Assembly: GCA_902141825.1 (NCBI GenBank)
Contig: CABFPG010000004.1
Coordinates: 372,001 to 436,000, forward strand
Length of the DNA stretch: 64,000 nucleotides
DNA from: Thalassocella blandensis
GTDB taxonomy: Bacteria; Pseudomonadota; Gammaproteobacteria; Pseudomonadales; Cellvibrionaceae
Reading direction: 5' to 3'
The first letter of the stretch is position 1; every line of letters begins with the position of its first letter. Made by a program: the position numbers and the translations under genes. The notes below the pieces were generated by a model, which worked only from the letters and a program-made list of their open reading frames with translations, did no database searches and had not been told where the DNA came from. Positions 47,808-57,433 of this stretch are shown here, piece by piece.

Positions 47808-48671
47808 GTGACATTGTTTCCTCCTTCAAAAAACGTAACACTGCTGCCCACACTTTTTTCCCTGTTCATGAGCGTGAACGTTCCTGCGGCTTTTGCAGAC
47901 CCTATATTGGGTTTTGAGTTTGGTGGCGGACTCTGGTACGCCGATACCGACGGTACAATGCAAGCCATTGTTGCGCCAGCCGATACCGACAACGAAAATG
48001 AAGAAGACGAGACAGCGGTCAATGCTCCCGTGCCGTTGAGCGAGTTAAATGTGGCTAAACGCGCTGCCCCAGACATTTATATTGCTTACACTCATTCTTT
48101 TCCGCTAGTCCCTCAACTCAAAGCCAGACACACGCAATTAAATTACTCCCAAATTTCCAACCCAGCAAACGATCTGGTGTTTGACGACCAAACCTTCCCA
48201 GCCGATTCCGAAGTCACCACAAAAGTGGATATTACCTGGCAAGACATTGAACTCTATTACCGTTTACTCGACTCCTGGGTAACGTTTGACCTGGGCGCGA
48301 ACGTCAGTCATTTTAAGTTTGAAACAACACTCAGCGCGCTTGCTGAAGCTGACGAAACAGATGCAGAAACTGGAAATTTATTATCGGCCACGAGAAGTGT
48401 AAGCGAGCAAAAAATCTTACTGCTTACTCACTACAGCCTGGCCCTACCTGAAACCCATATAACATTTGCCGGACGAGTGAATTACTTAAATGAAGGTGAT
48501 ACAAAAATCAGCGATGCCGATCACTATATTCGTTTTGAGTGGGAGAAACTGAGTAGCGAGATGGTAATGCGGCTGGGATACCGCACCCGAAAATACACAC
48601 ACGCTTTTGATACGCTGGATCTCGATTTGAAATCCAGCGGCTACTATTTTTCACTGGGTTATGCGTTTTAA
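47808..48671 (+). CDS. TIGR04219-type outer-membrane beta-barrel protein
   Basis: Small predicted outer-membrane protein, about 287 residues. Signal peptide to about residue 30 (cleavage after AFA), then LGFEFGGGLWYADTDGTM, the mark of the TIGR04219 group, and alternating strands ending with YYFSLGYAF, a typical C-terminal aromatic barrel signal. Start is uncertain: GTG 47808 lies only 2 bases after GGAG, while TTG 47814 lies at the ideal 8 bases. An acidic loop (DTDNENEEDETA) near residue 65 may bind cations. Function unknown. Confidence 0.87.
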   Translation: MTLFPPSKNVTLLPTLFSLFMSVNVPAAFADPILGFEFGGGLWYADTDGTMQAIVAPADTDNENEEDETAVNAPVPLSELNVAKRAAPDIYIAYTHSFPLVPQLKARHTQLNYSQISNPANDLVFDDQTFPADSEVTTKVDITWQDIELYYRLLDSWVTFDLGANVSHFKFETTLSALAEADETDAETGNLLSATRSVSEQKILLLTHYSLALPETHITFAGRVNYLNEGDTKISDADHYIRFEWEKLSSEMVMRLGYRTRKYTHAFDTLDLDLKSSGYYFSLGYAF

Positions 48672-48690
48672 ACCTGTTATTGACCGCGGA

Positions 48691-49746
48691 CTATCTAACG
48701 CTCAGGCTGCTGGCGGGAGAAACTTTCTCCGTACCATCTATTAACAACTGAATCTTTTTCTGCTCTTCATTTTCAACCAGAGCTTGTGAGCGCGCCAGTA
48801 ACACATTGGCATCATAAGAGGAATCATTCATCAGCCAGTGGTAACTGGCGCGGTACATACGAGCAGCAGATTGAAGCTCAGTGAATGAAGCACCGGCTAT
48901 TTCATCTTCTTCGCTTTTATTCAAAACAGACAGTTGTGCTGACAAATCGGCTGAATGAGTCCAGGTGTTAGCTGCTAATATGTGCTCGCCCGCCTGACCA
49001 TAGGCATAGCCTACTTCTTCAAAAGCTTTACCTGCAGCTCGGTATGCCATGGTAGAAAACACTTTAGCAACCTTCACGGCTTTGGCGCCTTTCGCTATTT
49101 GCAACTGAGTTTCCATTTGATTAGCGAAATCTTCCAGCGATACAGCCACTTCATTCAAGTCCTTCGCAAAAGACAACCAGATATCTTCAGAGCGCTCTTG
49201 CAAATCCTTCCCTTGTAAACCGTCAACCTGTTTAGCAGCCAAGACCAATGCCTGGTTTTGTTCCATGGCAAAATCCAGATTTTTATCTAACAGCTTGAGC
49301 GTTTGAACCGCCATATTAAACTCTGATTTACTCAGCATTTTTTTGGCGGAGGCCAGGTCTGCTTTCAGCGACCAAACCGTCGCATTGAGCTTCTCTTCCA
49401 TTTTCTCCCGCAACTCCTCTTCATCCAGCTGATCCTGTTGAATATGAGATTTTGCCAGTGTCACCGGCAGCGAAAGGTCTTGCGATACAGAAAGTGATAA
49501 GGCTACTGGCATCGCGTTTTCACCGTGAATAGAACAGTAGCTTTTAGGCGTATCACCATTGGCCGCACACTCCTGTTTAATGTGCGATTCATACTGTTTA
49601 CACACATTCACCCACTTGTCGGTCGGTAGTGAACCGCAATCACAATCAATAGCCGGGCACTGCTCTGCGGCAGAAACCATAAAAGAAGCTCCAGAAAGTA
49701 ATACCAGGAATGTGCTGATAGTAAGATTTACAATGATTTTTTTCAT
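48691..49746 (-). CDS. Hypothetical exported helical protein, no family recognised
   Basis: I do not recognise this 351-residue product. It has a signal peptide (residues 1-26, SGASFMVSAA end), followed by a short Cys-rich region (CPAIDCDCG, VCKQYE, QECAAN, SYCSIHG: seven Cys in residues 29-72, possibly paired in the periplasm), a Ser/Leu/Val stretch, then about 230 residues of strongly helical, Ala-, Leu- and Glu-rich sequence, with TPR-like spacing in AYRAAGKAFEEVGYAYGQAGEHILAANTWTH. Convergent with the barrel gene (19 bp apart). Real coding style, start ATG with a clear signal. Confidence 0.7.
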   Translation of the reverse strand: MKKIIVNLTISTFLVLLSGASFMVSAAEQCPAIDCDCGSLPTDKWVNVCKQYESHIKQECAANGDTPKSYCSIHGENAMPVALSLSVSQDLSLPVTLAKSHIQQDQLDEEELREKMEEKLNATVWSLKADLASAKKMLSKSEFNMAVQTLKLLDKNLDFAMEQNQALVLAAKQVDGLQGKDLQERSEDIWLSFAKDLNEVAVSLEDFANQMETQLQIAKGAKAVKVAKVFSTMAYRAAGKAFEEVGYAYGQAGEHILAANTWTHSADLSAQLSVLNKSEEDEIAGASFTELQSAARMYRASYHWLMNDSSYDANVLLARSQALVENEEQKKIQLLIDGTEKVSPASSLSVR

Positions 49747-49870
49747 CTTTCACCCGCCTTGAATCTTTTTTAAATACCGCTGCATCAAAACCTGTGATGG
49801 TGCTTTACATACGGTGTATTGAAAGTGCTCTGTTTAACCATGTTTACGCTATTTAAATGCATTTGGCTCT

Positions 49871-49900
49871 TGTTAGGTATGCCAATGTTAGGTATGCCAG
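49871..49900. repeat. 15-bp tandem duplication upstream of the exported orphan
   Basis: Two adjacent units, tgttaggtatgccaa and tgttaggtatgccag, differ only at the last base. A shuffled third copy follows. Confidence 0.75.
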
Positions 49901-50719
49901 GTATTGCCTGTTAGGCGGCTACCCGTAATAGCCTTTTATACGGTCCGTTGATTTCGCTAAGCGTCCATTTGCGTAAAGTTATGTGGGGCAAACGATAAGG
50001 TTTTGCTCGCCACTTCGCGAAATCTCGCGCTTAAATAGGGCATGCATGTGCTGTTATTGCACAATTTCCTTTCGATTTAATCTGAGTGTTGTCCAAAGTA
50101 AAGCTCTATTAAATGGGTTACCAGAGCTTCAATGGCTAGAACCGGTGATAATTGGGATATTCGGCTCTAGCGAATCTTTTTTATTTATTGAGAATGTGGT
50201 TAACCCGATATAAAAGTTCCACAAATTTTTTATTATTTATTGAATGCGTATTTGTAAGTGCAAAAATGAGTCCAACCTAACAAATATTATTCAGTTCTCT
50301 TATATATAAACGGTTGCCTGGCTGAACTCATCCGCATTCTTTTGTGCGTTTCATCACAGTTCAACTTTTCTCTGCACTGCTTTTTCACCAACGCCAAATA
50401 ACAGGCTTTACTCCAAAAAAAGCATATCGATAAGAACGATGATAAAGCACTGCAGATTCAACAAATTACATTCCGAAGCACTGCCGCTGCTATGAATTTA
50501 CCAAGCGTTTTTACTAACAAAAACACGCGAGGGACATTTTTGCATTGCTGCGTTAATTCAATTATTCCAGAACAAAAAAATGCACCGCAGTATGGCATTA
50601 GCATATTTCTATCGTGTTATTACCTGAAACAAAATAAGAAAGACAATCCGGGCCGCTTAATAAAAATGACCGCGCAATAAAGACTTATGAAAACAGCTCT
50701 GTGACAAAAGGTAAATATC

Positions 50720-50748
50720 TTCGTTAAATCATTTCATTCTTTAACGAA
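50720..50748. repeat. Inverted repeat after the MFS gene
   Basis: Perfect 9-bp arms ttcgttaaa (50720-50728) and tttaacgaa (50740-50748) with an 11-base loop, about 30 bp past the MFS stop. It may serve as a weak terminator. Confidence 0.5.
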
Positions 50749-50780
50749 CACACCCTAATAATGGATTTGTTTAAGCTCAA

Positions 50781-51920
50781 TCAAGATAAATGCGACTGGT
50801 TTCGCAGAAAAAGTAAAGCCCCCAACCACCCCAGCGCAGCCACGACTGAAGCCAGTATAAAAGCCAGCGACGAATTCAGGTCCCAAATCAAACCACTAAG
50901 GTAGGCACCGAGAGCAGCGCCGCCACCAAAGCTGAACGCGCTGTAGAAAGCTTGCGCCTGTCCCTGATGAGCAGGCCCAAAAGATCGGCGTAAATACTCA
51001 ATCGCCACCGCATGGATAACCCCGAATGAAAAAGCGTGTAATACCTGCAATATCAACATACACAATAAGTACTGTGGAACTAAGGCTATTCCCAACCAGC
51101 GTAAGGCGGTAATAAACAAGCTCCAGGTGAGCAGCGAATACAGGGAAAAGCGATGAAAGATACGCGGCATATACATAAAAATGACGATTTCACTCACCAC
51201 CCCCAAGGCCCAAAGCCATCCTATTGTAGATTTCGCAAAACCCCAGGACTCCATATAAATACTGTAAAACACATAGTAAACACCGTGACTTAATTGCAAT
51301 AAAAACAACACCAGAAAAAACACGAGTGTGGTTTTTTGCTTCACCAGAGACAAAAAGCCCGATAGCTTATCCGGGTGAACCGTCCTCGGTAAGCCGGGCA
51401 GCGTCATTGAAAACAGAAAAATACATGAGAGAAAAATCAGAATAATTAGCGGCAGTAAACTAATGGAATAAAAATCAAAGAGGTAGCCAAGCCCAAGCAC
51501 GGAAGCAATAAAACCGAGAGAGCCCCAAACGCGCACTTTACTGTAACGATAAGGTTCTTCACTTAAAAAGCGCAGAGTCAGCGTCTCAAACTGTGGCAGA
51601 ATGGCGTTCCAGAAAAAACTATAGAGCGAAATAAAAATCGCGAGACTTAAATAATCTTCACGAAATAAAAGAAAAGCAAAACAGCTCGCGCCGCCAAAAG
51701 CCCCCAATCGAATAATACTGAGTTCCCGCCCAGTACGGTCGGCAAGATAGCCCCAGACATTGGGCGAGATTAATTTAGTGATCAGGGGGATTGCCGCCAG
51801 CAACCCTATCTCACTGGCGGACAAGCCAAGCGATGCCAGATACAAGGCCCAGAACGGCGAAACGGCGCCAACTACCGTAAAATACGTAAAGTAAACGCCA
51901 GACAGTCGCCAATACGGCAT
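50781..51920 (-). CDS. MFS transporter, 12 helices (MFS_1-like)
   Basis: A 379-residue membrane protein with about 12 helices. It contains the loop GYLADRTGRELSIIR between helices 2 and 3 and VRVWGSLGFIASVLGLGYLFD after helix 4, which places it in the MFS_1-like group related to phenylpropionate or nucleoside-type carriers. The substrate is not known. It follows aroC after 12 bp on the same strand and probably shares its transcript. Confidence 0.85.
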   Translation of the reverse strand: MPYWRLSGVYFTYFTVVGAVSPFWALYLASLGLSASEIGLLAAIPLITKLISPNVWGYLADRTGRELSIIRLGAFGGASCFAFLLFREDYLSLAIFISLYSFFWNAILPQFETLTLRFLSEEPYRYSKVRVWGSLGFIASVLGLGYLFDFYSISLLPLIILIFLSCIFLFSMTLPGLPRTVHPDKLSGFLSLVKQKTTLVFFLVLFLLQLSHGVYYVFYSIYMESWGFAKSTIGWLWALGVVSEIVIFMYMPRIFHRFSLYSLLTWSLFITALRWLGIALVPQYLLCMLILQVLHAFSFGVIHAVAIEYLRRSFGPAHQGQAQAFYSAFSFGGGAALGAYLSGLIWDLNSSLAFILASVVAALGWLGALLFLRNQSHLS

Positions 51921-51932
51921 CGTGGATTTAAC

Positions 51933-53048
51933 TTAAACCTCGGAATCTGAAGCTGGCGCTGCAGGAATGACAGGCACTTGATGCGATACCGATCCATTTT
52001 GCCCGCGATGTCGCATGGCATGATCCAGCAATACAATTGCCATCATCGCTTCGGCTATTGGTGTTGCTCTAATTCCGACACAGGGATCATGTCGACCCGT
52101 TGTTACAACCTCTACAGGATTGCCCTCGATATCAACGCTATTTCCAGGAATGCGCAAACTTGACGTCGGCTTTAATGCAATGTGCGCGACGATGTCCTGT
52201 CCACTGGAAATCCCGCCAAGAATTCCGCCCGCGTGATTTGACAAAAACCCTTCGGGAGACATTTCATCGCGATGCTCGGTTCCCTTCTGTTCAACACTCG
52301 CAAATCCATCGCCAATTTCTACTCCTTTTACGGCGTTAATGCTCATCAGAGCATGCGCCAACTCAGCGTCCAGCCGATCAAAAATGGGCTCCCCTAAACC
52401 GGGAATCATGTTGCTGGCCACCACTGTAATTTTTGCCCCAACAGAATTCCCTTCTTTTGTCAGTGCCTGCATATAGCTTTCCATTTCTGGCACTTTGCTC
52501 ACATCCGGACAAAAAAACGGGTTTTGTTCTACCTGATCCCAATCCACCTGCTCAATTTTAATTGGGCCTAATTGAGACAAATATCCACGAACTTCGATAC
52601 CCCAAATATGCTTTAGGACTTTTTTAGCAATTGCACCCGCGGCAACTCGCATCGCGGTCTCACGAGCCGAAGAGCGACCGCCGCCACGATAATCACGAAT
52701 ACCGTATTTTTGCAGATAACTATAGTCGGCATGGGCCGGACGAAACTGGTCTTTAATTTTGCCGTAGTCTTTCGAACGCTGATCTGTATTTTCAATTAAC
52801 AAACCAATACTGGTGCCCGTGGTCTTTCCCTCGAAAACCCCTGAAAGAATTTTGACCTGGTCTGCTTCACGTCGTTGAGTGGTGTAACGTGACTGACCAG
52901 GTTTGCGTCGATCAAGATCGCGCTGTAAATCTTCTTCTGTTAACTCAATTCCCGGTGGACAGCCATCGACAACACACCCCAGCGCTAAACCATGGCTTTC
53001 ACCAAAAGTGCTGATAGAAAAAAGCCGTCCAAAAGTATTTCCCGACAT
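51933..53048 (-). CDS. aroC: chorismate synthase AroC
   Basis: Makes chorismate from 5-enolpyruvylshikimate 3-phosphate using reduced flavin. The signature blocks are [60 protein letters not shown] and [17 protein letters not shown]. There are 371 residues, the usual length. It feeds the trpFBA branch seen elsewhere in the window. Confidence 0.98.
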   Translation of the reverse strand: MSGNTFGRLFSISTFGESHGLALGCVVDGCPPGIELTEEDLQRDLDRRKPGQSRYTTQRREADQVKILSGVFEGKTTGTSIGLLIENTDQRSKDYGKIKDQFRPAHADYSYLQKYGIRDYRGGGRSSARETAMRVAAGAIAKKVLKHIWGIEVRGYLSQLGPIKIEQVDWDQVEQNPFFCPDVSKVPEMESYMQALTKEGNSVGAKITVVASNMIPGLGEPIFDRLDAELAHALMSINAVKGVEIGDGFASVEQKGTEHRDEMSPEGFLSNHAGGILGGISSGQDIVAHIALKPTSSLRIPGNSVDIEGNPVEVVTTGRHDPCVGIRATPIAEAMMAIVLLDHAMRHRGQNGSVSHQVPVIPAAPASDSEV

Positions 53049-53135
53049 AGTAGTTTTACCAAATTATTTTCTTATTTAATGAATCAAGTTGTTACAGTGT
53101 TATCACACGCATCAATATGTAAAGGTGGTTTTCCA

Positions 53136-53204
53136 AGCTTCAGTATTTTTTAGCTTTAAAACGTTGCAGCTTGAATGCTTTTATTTTTCAAAGCTTTTCA
53201 GCTT
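53136..53204. repeat. AGCTT motif at multiples of eight bases
   Basis: AGCTT occurs at 53136, 53152, 53168, 53192 and 53200, at spacings of 16, 16, 24 and 8. It lies in the 200-bp gap between prmB and aroC. It looks like a decayed 8/16-bp repeat. Confidence 0.45.
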
Positions 53205-53250
53205 AAAACTAAGCCCTACTCTTTAGCCTGTTACGCAAAAAAGCTGTCTA

Positions 53251-54165
53251 TTACCCCAAGTCAGCCAATTGCGCTTTACTTAAAACAAACACACCATGTC
53301 CACCATTTTCCAGTTCTGGCCAGGTAAATGCGACATTGGGGAACGCCTGCTCCAGAGCCACCCAGCTGTTACCGACTTCCACTACCAGCAGACCGTCTTC
53401 AGTGAGCCATTGACCCGCCTGTTTTAACAGTTCCCGGGTAAAATTCAGGCCATCATCACCGGAAGCTAATCCAATTTCTGGCTCGGCATGATACTCGCGT
53501 GGCATGTTTGCCAGATCTTCCTTGTCCACATAAGGCGGATTGCTCACGATCAAATCGAAAGTTTGATGCGGTATTTGCGTTAAACCATCTGATTCAACGG
53601 CATGTACACGATCGCTCAAGCCGTGAAACTCAATATTCTGTCTGGCAACATTCAACGCTGCCGGAGAAATATCACTGAGCAGCACAGCGGCTTCTGGAAA
53701 CTGATGCGCACAGGCCAGACCAATGCAGCCACTGCCGGTACACAAATCCAGAATATTGCGCGGCTCATGGCTCAGCCAGGGCTCAAAAGCATTCTGAATT
53801 AACTCTGCAACGGGAGATCTGGGGACCAGCACATCCGGTGTTATTTTATATGGAAGGCCAGCGAACCAGGCCACCCCCGTTAAATACGCTGCGGGGACAC
53901 ACTCGTGAATTCGACGCATAAACAGCCGATAAACCAGCTTTTTCTCCGAACTGGTAAGCTTGGCCAGCTTGATCTGCTCATACATGTCCCAGGTTTGATC
54001 AATCGCCCAAAGCGCTAATACCGCCGCTTCATCCCAGGCGTTGTCGGTCCCGTGGCCAAAATACAGGCCAGCCTGGGTAAACTGAGAGGAACCCCAGCGA
54101 ATCCAGTCGAGGATTGTTTCTAATTCACTTGCTTCGGATTGTGCGAAATCTGGAAAATTGGTCAT
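53251..54165 (-). CDS. prmB: ribosomal protein L3 glutamine methyltransferase PrmB
   Basis: S-adenosylmethionine-dependent N5-glutamine methyltransferase of the PrmB/HemK type. There are 304 residues: an N-terminal helical domain, then LDLCTGSGCIGLACAHQFP for SAM binding and the catalytic NPPY (FDLIVSNPPYVDKEDL). It is PrmB rather than PrmC by its N-terminal style and by its usual place upstream of aroC. A sigma70-like promoter precedes it. Confidence 0.94.
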   Translation of the reverse strand: MTNFPDFAQSEASELETILDWIRWGSSQFTQAGLYFGHGTDNAWDEAAVLALWAIDQTWDMYEQIKLAKLTSSEKKLVYRLFMRRIHECVPAAYLTGVAWFAGLPYKITPDVLVPRSPVAELIQNAFEPWLSHEPRNILDLCTGSGCIGLACAHQFPEAAVLLSDISPAALNVARQNIEFHGLSDRVHAVESDGLTQIPHQTFDLIVSNPPYVDKEDLANMPREYHAEPEIGLASGDDGLNFTRELLKQAGQWLTEDGLLVVEVGNSWVALEQAFPNVAFTWPELENGGHGVFVLSKAQLADLG

Positions 54166-54195
54166 AAAATTTTGGCAAATGGGAAAAAGGTCGCT

Positions 54196-54225
54196 ATTCT
54201 AGCGCCTTTTTGCGCTGAGGCCCAA
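54196..54225 (-). promoter_or_regulatory. Candidate sigma70 promoter of prmB
   Basis: Minus strand: TTGGGC (54225-54220), an 18-bp spacer, TAGAAT (54201-54196). The transcription start would be about 25 bp from the ATG. Confidence 0.4.
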
Positions 54226-54395
54226 GAATTACGCATTTTCACCACACGACGGTAAGCGTCACGGCGAAAAGCGACTAAAATGCGAACCGAAAAGCCAGTC
54301 AATACGTATCAGCCTGTACATATCCGAACAGATGCGCTGGACGACTTAATGACCCGGCTTCCAAGCTTAAAGTGAAAACCGATAAAGAACTTCCT

Positions 54396-54953
54396 ATGAC
54401 CGATCACAACACCAAAGACCATTTCGCGAAAATCATTGAATCCTGTGGTGAAGACCTGAACCGCCCCGGTTTACTCGATACCCCAAAACGCGCAGCAAAA
54501 GCGTTTGAATTTCTCACCAGCGGTTATCACGAAACCGTAGAAAAAGTGGTAAATGGCGCGCTCTTTCCTTCTGATGCAAACGACATGGTTATTGTGAAGG
54601 ATATTGAATTGTATTCTTTGTGCGAGCACCACATGTTGCCGTTTATTGGAAAAGCGCACGTTGGCTATATTCCCACAGGCAAAGTTCTGGGGCTGTCTAA
54701 AGTCGCGCGAATCGTGGACATGTATTCCAGACGGCTGCAAATTCAGGAACAACTGAGTTCGCAAATTGCTCACACCATCGCTGAGATTACCGGCGCCAGC
54801 GGCGTTGGCGTAGTGATTGATGCAAAGCATCTTTGTATGATGATGCGCGGGGTAGAAAAACAGAACTCTTCAATGCGCACTTCCGCCATGCTGGGAACAT
54901 TTCGGGATAACCCAACCACGCGCAGTGAATTTTTATCCCTGATATATTCTTAA
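54396..54953 (+). CDS. folE: GTP cyclohydrolase I FolE
   Basis: Zinc enzyme opening the GTP ring, first step of tetrahydrofolate synthesis. The zinc and active-site block is [21 protein letters not shown], followed by [25 protein letters not shown] and the final [13 protein letters not shown]. There are 185 residues from ATG 54396; a GTG at 54372 gives 193. Neither start has a strong ribosome site. It is divergent from prmB. Its last five codons are the first unit of a 15-bp tandem array. Confidence 0.95.
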   Translation: MTDHNTKDHFAKIIESCGEDLNRPGLLDTPKRAAKAFEFLTSGYHETVEKVVNGALFPSDANDMVIVKDIELYSLCEHHMLPFIGKAHVGYIPTGKVLGLSKVARIVDMYSRRLQIQEQLSSQIAHTIAEITGASGVGVVIDAKHLCMMMRGVEKQNSSMRTSAMLGTFRDNPTTRSEFLSLIYS

Positions 54954-55028
54954 AAGCTATATTCTTAAGCGCTATATTCTTAAGTGTCATACGCTTAAGC
55001 GTCTAATTCTTTAGCGTCTTATGCTTAA
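54939..55028. repeat. 15-bp tandem array growing from the folE stop codon (6 units)
   Basis: Units start at 54939, 54954, 54969, 54984, 54999 and 55014, with consensus gcgctatattcttaa. The first unit is the folE 3' end, CTG ATA TAT TCT TAA, and the second and third keep its core tatattcttaa unchanged. Later units diverge. Confidence 0.88.
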
Positions 55029-55054
55029 GCATCGCTTGGCAACATCAGACACAT

Positions 55055-55115
55055 TAAAAAAACGGCCCAGCAAAGGTGACACTTCATGAATGAAACTTGC
55101 TGGCCGTTTTTATAT
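55055..55115. terminator. Bidirectional terminator between folE and the DUF4892 gene
   Basis: A stem of about 11 bp (acggcc-c-agcaa against ttgct-ggccgt, one bulged C) has A-runs on the left and T-runs on the right, so it can terminate both convergent transcripts. The loop is about 23 bases. Confidence 0.85.
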
Positions 55116-55116
55116 T

Positions 55117-56010
55117 TTACTTAATCACAACCACGACTCGCGCCGTTTTATTTAAACTGGTCACCGGGCTTGGCGCTAAACTGCCAACGCCATGTGCCTC
55201 CATTCTTTTCTTGTTTACACCAAGCTTTGCCAATTGCTGCATGATGTCTTGAGCGTATTGTAAAGAGCGCTGCATTTGATCTTCGAGCTTTCGCCCCTGG
55301 TAATCGTGGCCGACCACCATCAAATTTTTAAACGGCTGTTGGTTCAATGCCTTCACCACAGCCAGCAATGCCGCTTCGTTGGCCTGCAAGTTACCTTGTT
55401 CAATCTGCAAACCGGGCACCTCCATTTGCCCCAGCAAATAGAACTCCTTTGCCAGAACCGCCGAACTTGCCACCATGGGCTCTTGAATTTTCTTTGGAAT
55501 AATATGATCCAGCTGCAAATACGTGCGACGATCTCCACGCTCCACCAGATACGCCACGGCATAGCCTTCAGCCTTACCTTCGTCTGAGATAAATTCCCAC
55601 ACCTGGTAGAACTGGGATACATCCAAACCATATAACTGCTTTACTTCAAATCTCGCGTTTGCCCAGGCATTACTGCTGCCGCAGTCCAAGCCACCGCACT
55701 CAAAAATTACGCGCGTATTTTTGTTCTTGAAATACCCTTGAATATCCAGCCAAAGTTCATTCAAGGGTAACTGATGCTCTATCTGCACGGTTCTGCGCTG
55801 GAGCTTTCCATGGAGAATTTGCTCGCGCTCAGCCAACCATTCACTGTTTATTTTTTTCAGCGCACTCAAGGTCAAACGATAATTCGCATTCTCGTTTTTT
55901 GCCGTGTAGATATTATGCTGATCATCAAACAGATCGGGAAAGGGCTCAGCCATTCCAACAAGAGGTAACAATAAAACAAGAAGACTTAATCTAGACAACA
56001 AAATATTCAT
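55117..56010 (-). CDS. DUF4892 exported protein with OmpA-like C-terminus
   Basis: A 297-residue protein with a signal peptide (about 1-21, ending GMA), a DUF4892 region (about 30-200) with two Cys in FECGGLDCGSSNAW, and a C-terminal OmpA-like segment (QPFKNLMVVGHDYQG ... RMEAHGVGSLAPSP) that normally binds peptidoglycan. DUF4892 function is unknown. Its first 20 bases overlap the end of the hydrolase gene upstream. Confidence 0.85.
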   Translation of the reverse strand: MNILLSRLSLLVLLLPLVGMAEPFPDLFDDQHNIYTAKNENANYRLTLSALKKINSEWLAEREQILHGKLQRRTVQIEHQLPLNELWLDIQGYFKNKNTRVIFECGGLDCGSSNAWANARFEVKQLYGLDVSQFYQVWEFISDEGKAEGYAVAYLVERGDRRTYLQLDHIIPKKIQEPMVASSAVLAKEFYLLGQMEVPGLQIEQGNLQANEAALLAVVKALNQQPFKNLMVVGHDYQGRKLEDQMQRSLQYAQDIMQQLAKLGVNKKRMEAHGVGSLAPSPVTSLNKTARVVVVIK

Positions 56011-56839
56011 TAAAAATTTCAGCTATTGATTCACATTGATGTGACATGTGCAGATGGTGTTCACCCGGCAAATGATAGGTCGTCACGTTTTCGGTTTCAT
56101 CCAGCATATTGACCACATGCTCAAAATCCCCCACCAGTCCCTGCTCCGCTATCACCACTGCAACAGGAATTTTAATTCGATCCACAAAACTTCTGACCTG
56201 CTCCAAGGTAAACTTCACCTCTGACGGTGCATTGAGTTTTACATCGTAATTCCAAAAGAAACGCCCTTGAGCATTTTGCTCTACGCCACGTTTTGCCAAA
56301 ACCAGAGCATCCTCATGGCACAAACGCAACAGCCCTTTTTCTCTTGCTTCCACGGCGTTAGCAAATGTTTCGTAAGTATTTTTAGGTCGCCCCTGGAAAG
56401 TTAAAATCGACTCCACCGCAGACGCGAGTTGAACCGCCGCCTGATCAGCAGCAACGACTTGAGGAATAAAACTTTCAATCGTGGCCAGATGGGTTACACG
56501 TTCAGGAAAAGTCCCGGCGATCAGGGTAGAAATCATGGCGCCACGCGAATGTCCGATGATGCCAAACTTTTTCCAATCCAACTGGTTGGCCAGCGCCATC
56601 ACTTCCGCAACATCCTGCCATATATTGTACGCACCAAATCCCTGGCGATGCCCACTTTTCCCCTGCCCAGCCAAATCCAGTGTCAGTAAATCCAATTTCG
56701 GCAGCAAGGGGGCAAGAAAATCAAAGCTCGCGCAATTATCCAGCCAGCCATGCAAGGCAATTACCGGAATGCCATTAGGGTTTCCCCAGCGTTTGCCCGC
56801 TAATTTTATAGGGCCTAAATCGAATTCGCAGTGCTTCAT
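55991..56839 (-). CDS. alpha/beta hydrolase
   Basis: A 282-residue serine hydrolase of the alpha/beta fold. HGWLDNC is the oxyanion region, the nucleophile elbow is GHSRGAM (Ser near residue 97), and a C-terminal His is probable in GEHHLHMSHQ. LAGQGKSGHRQG resembles esterase and MhpC-type hydrolases. Substrate unknown. It overlaps the following DUF4892 gene by 20 bases. Confidence 0.88.
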   Translation of the reverse strand: MKHCEFDLGPIKLAGKRWGNPNGIPVIALHGWLDNCASFDFLAPLLPKLDLLTLDLAGQGKSGHRQGFGAYNIWQDVAEVMALANQLDWKKFGIIGHSRGAMISTLIAGTFPERVTHLATIESFIPQVVAADQAAVQLASAVESILTFQGRPKNTYETFANAVEAREKGLLRLCHEDALVLAKRGVEQNAQGRFFWNYDVKLNAPSEVKFTLEQVRSFVDRIKIPVAVVIAEQGLVGDFEHVVNMLDETENVTTYHLPGEHHLHMSHQCESIAEIFNEYFVV

Positions 56840-56889
56840 TAAATTCGTTTATCCTGTTTCAGTCGATATGCAAATGTAATTACGCAAAG

Positions 56890-57372
56890 TTAAAAACTGT
56901 TGTGCAAGACGTGCCGCATCCAGCGTAATTGACAACACCCCACAGCAACCACCTCCGTATCAATCGCCGCGATGGATGCAGTGGCAAGACGATGGGCACC
57001 AGGCTCCAGACCACACAGTTCATCCACAATGGAACCGAATAAAGGTTGATGTCCAACAATCATAAGGGAATTCACACCCTGCTCATGGCAAACCTCATGC
57101 AGGTAGGCCACAACATTTTGCACACTGCCATTGGGTACCAGCAAATCGCTTTGCGCCACATCAACCTCATGAAAAGACTGCAGGGCAATCTCAGCCGTTT
57201 GCTGGGCGCGCACGTATGGACTATGAATGACTTTTTGCAAACCTGCAAAGCTCGGTAAATTTGTCTCTATCGCATTCTGTACTTCAATTCGACCACTGGC
57301 AGACAGCACCCGCAGACTGTCTTGTGCAGCTTCAGGCTCCGCATGGCCATGACGCATGATAAATATTTCCAT
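56890..57372 (-). CDS. sixA: phosphohistidine phosphatase SixA
   Basis: Histidine-phosphatase superfamily enzyme that removes phosphate from histidine phosphotransfer proteins or PTS components. The RHG motif IMRHGHAEPEA is at residues 5-15, and the second His is in MIVGHQPLFGSIVDEL. There are 160 residues, the usual length. It lies between the hydrolase and the DUF4389 gene on the same strand, next to gpsA as in Pseudomonas. Confidence 0.94.
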   Translation of the reverse strand: MEIFIMRHGHAEPEAAQDSLRVLSASGRIEVQNAIETNLPSFAGLQKVIHSPYVRAQQTAEIALQSFHEVDVAQSDLLVPNGSVQNVVAYLHEVCHEQGVNSLMIVGHQPLFGSIVDELCGLEPGAHRLATASIAAIDTEVVAVGCCQLRWMRHVLHNSF

Positions 57373-57433
57373 GCAAATTCCCCGTAACTTTTTGGTTTAT
57401 ATCCGCCCAGTAAGTTCAGTCAAGTCAGCGAAG

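Larger units (their letters stand above)
49747..50780. other. Gene-free kilobase between two minus-strand genes
   Basis: Over 1 kb, AT-rich in its second half. It contains the 15-bp duplication at 49871-49900 and the inverted repeat at 50720-50748. Open frames of 62-76 codons exist (49983-50213, 50492-50680) but lack ribosome sites and look random. No tRNA is seen. It is the largest gap in the window. Confidence 0.5.

Noticed and set aside
49983-50680. Two small plus-strand frames in the kilobase gap
   Set aside because: No ribosome sites, random-looking composition, and nothing to support translation.
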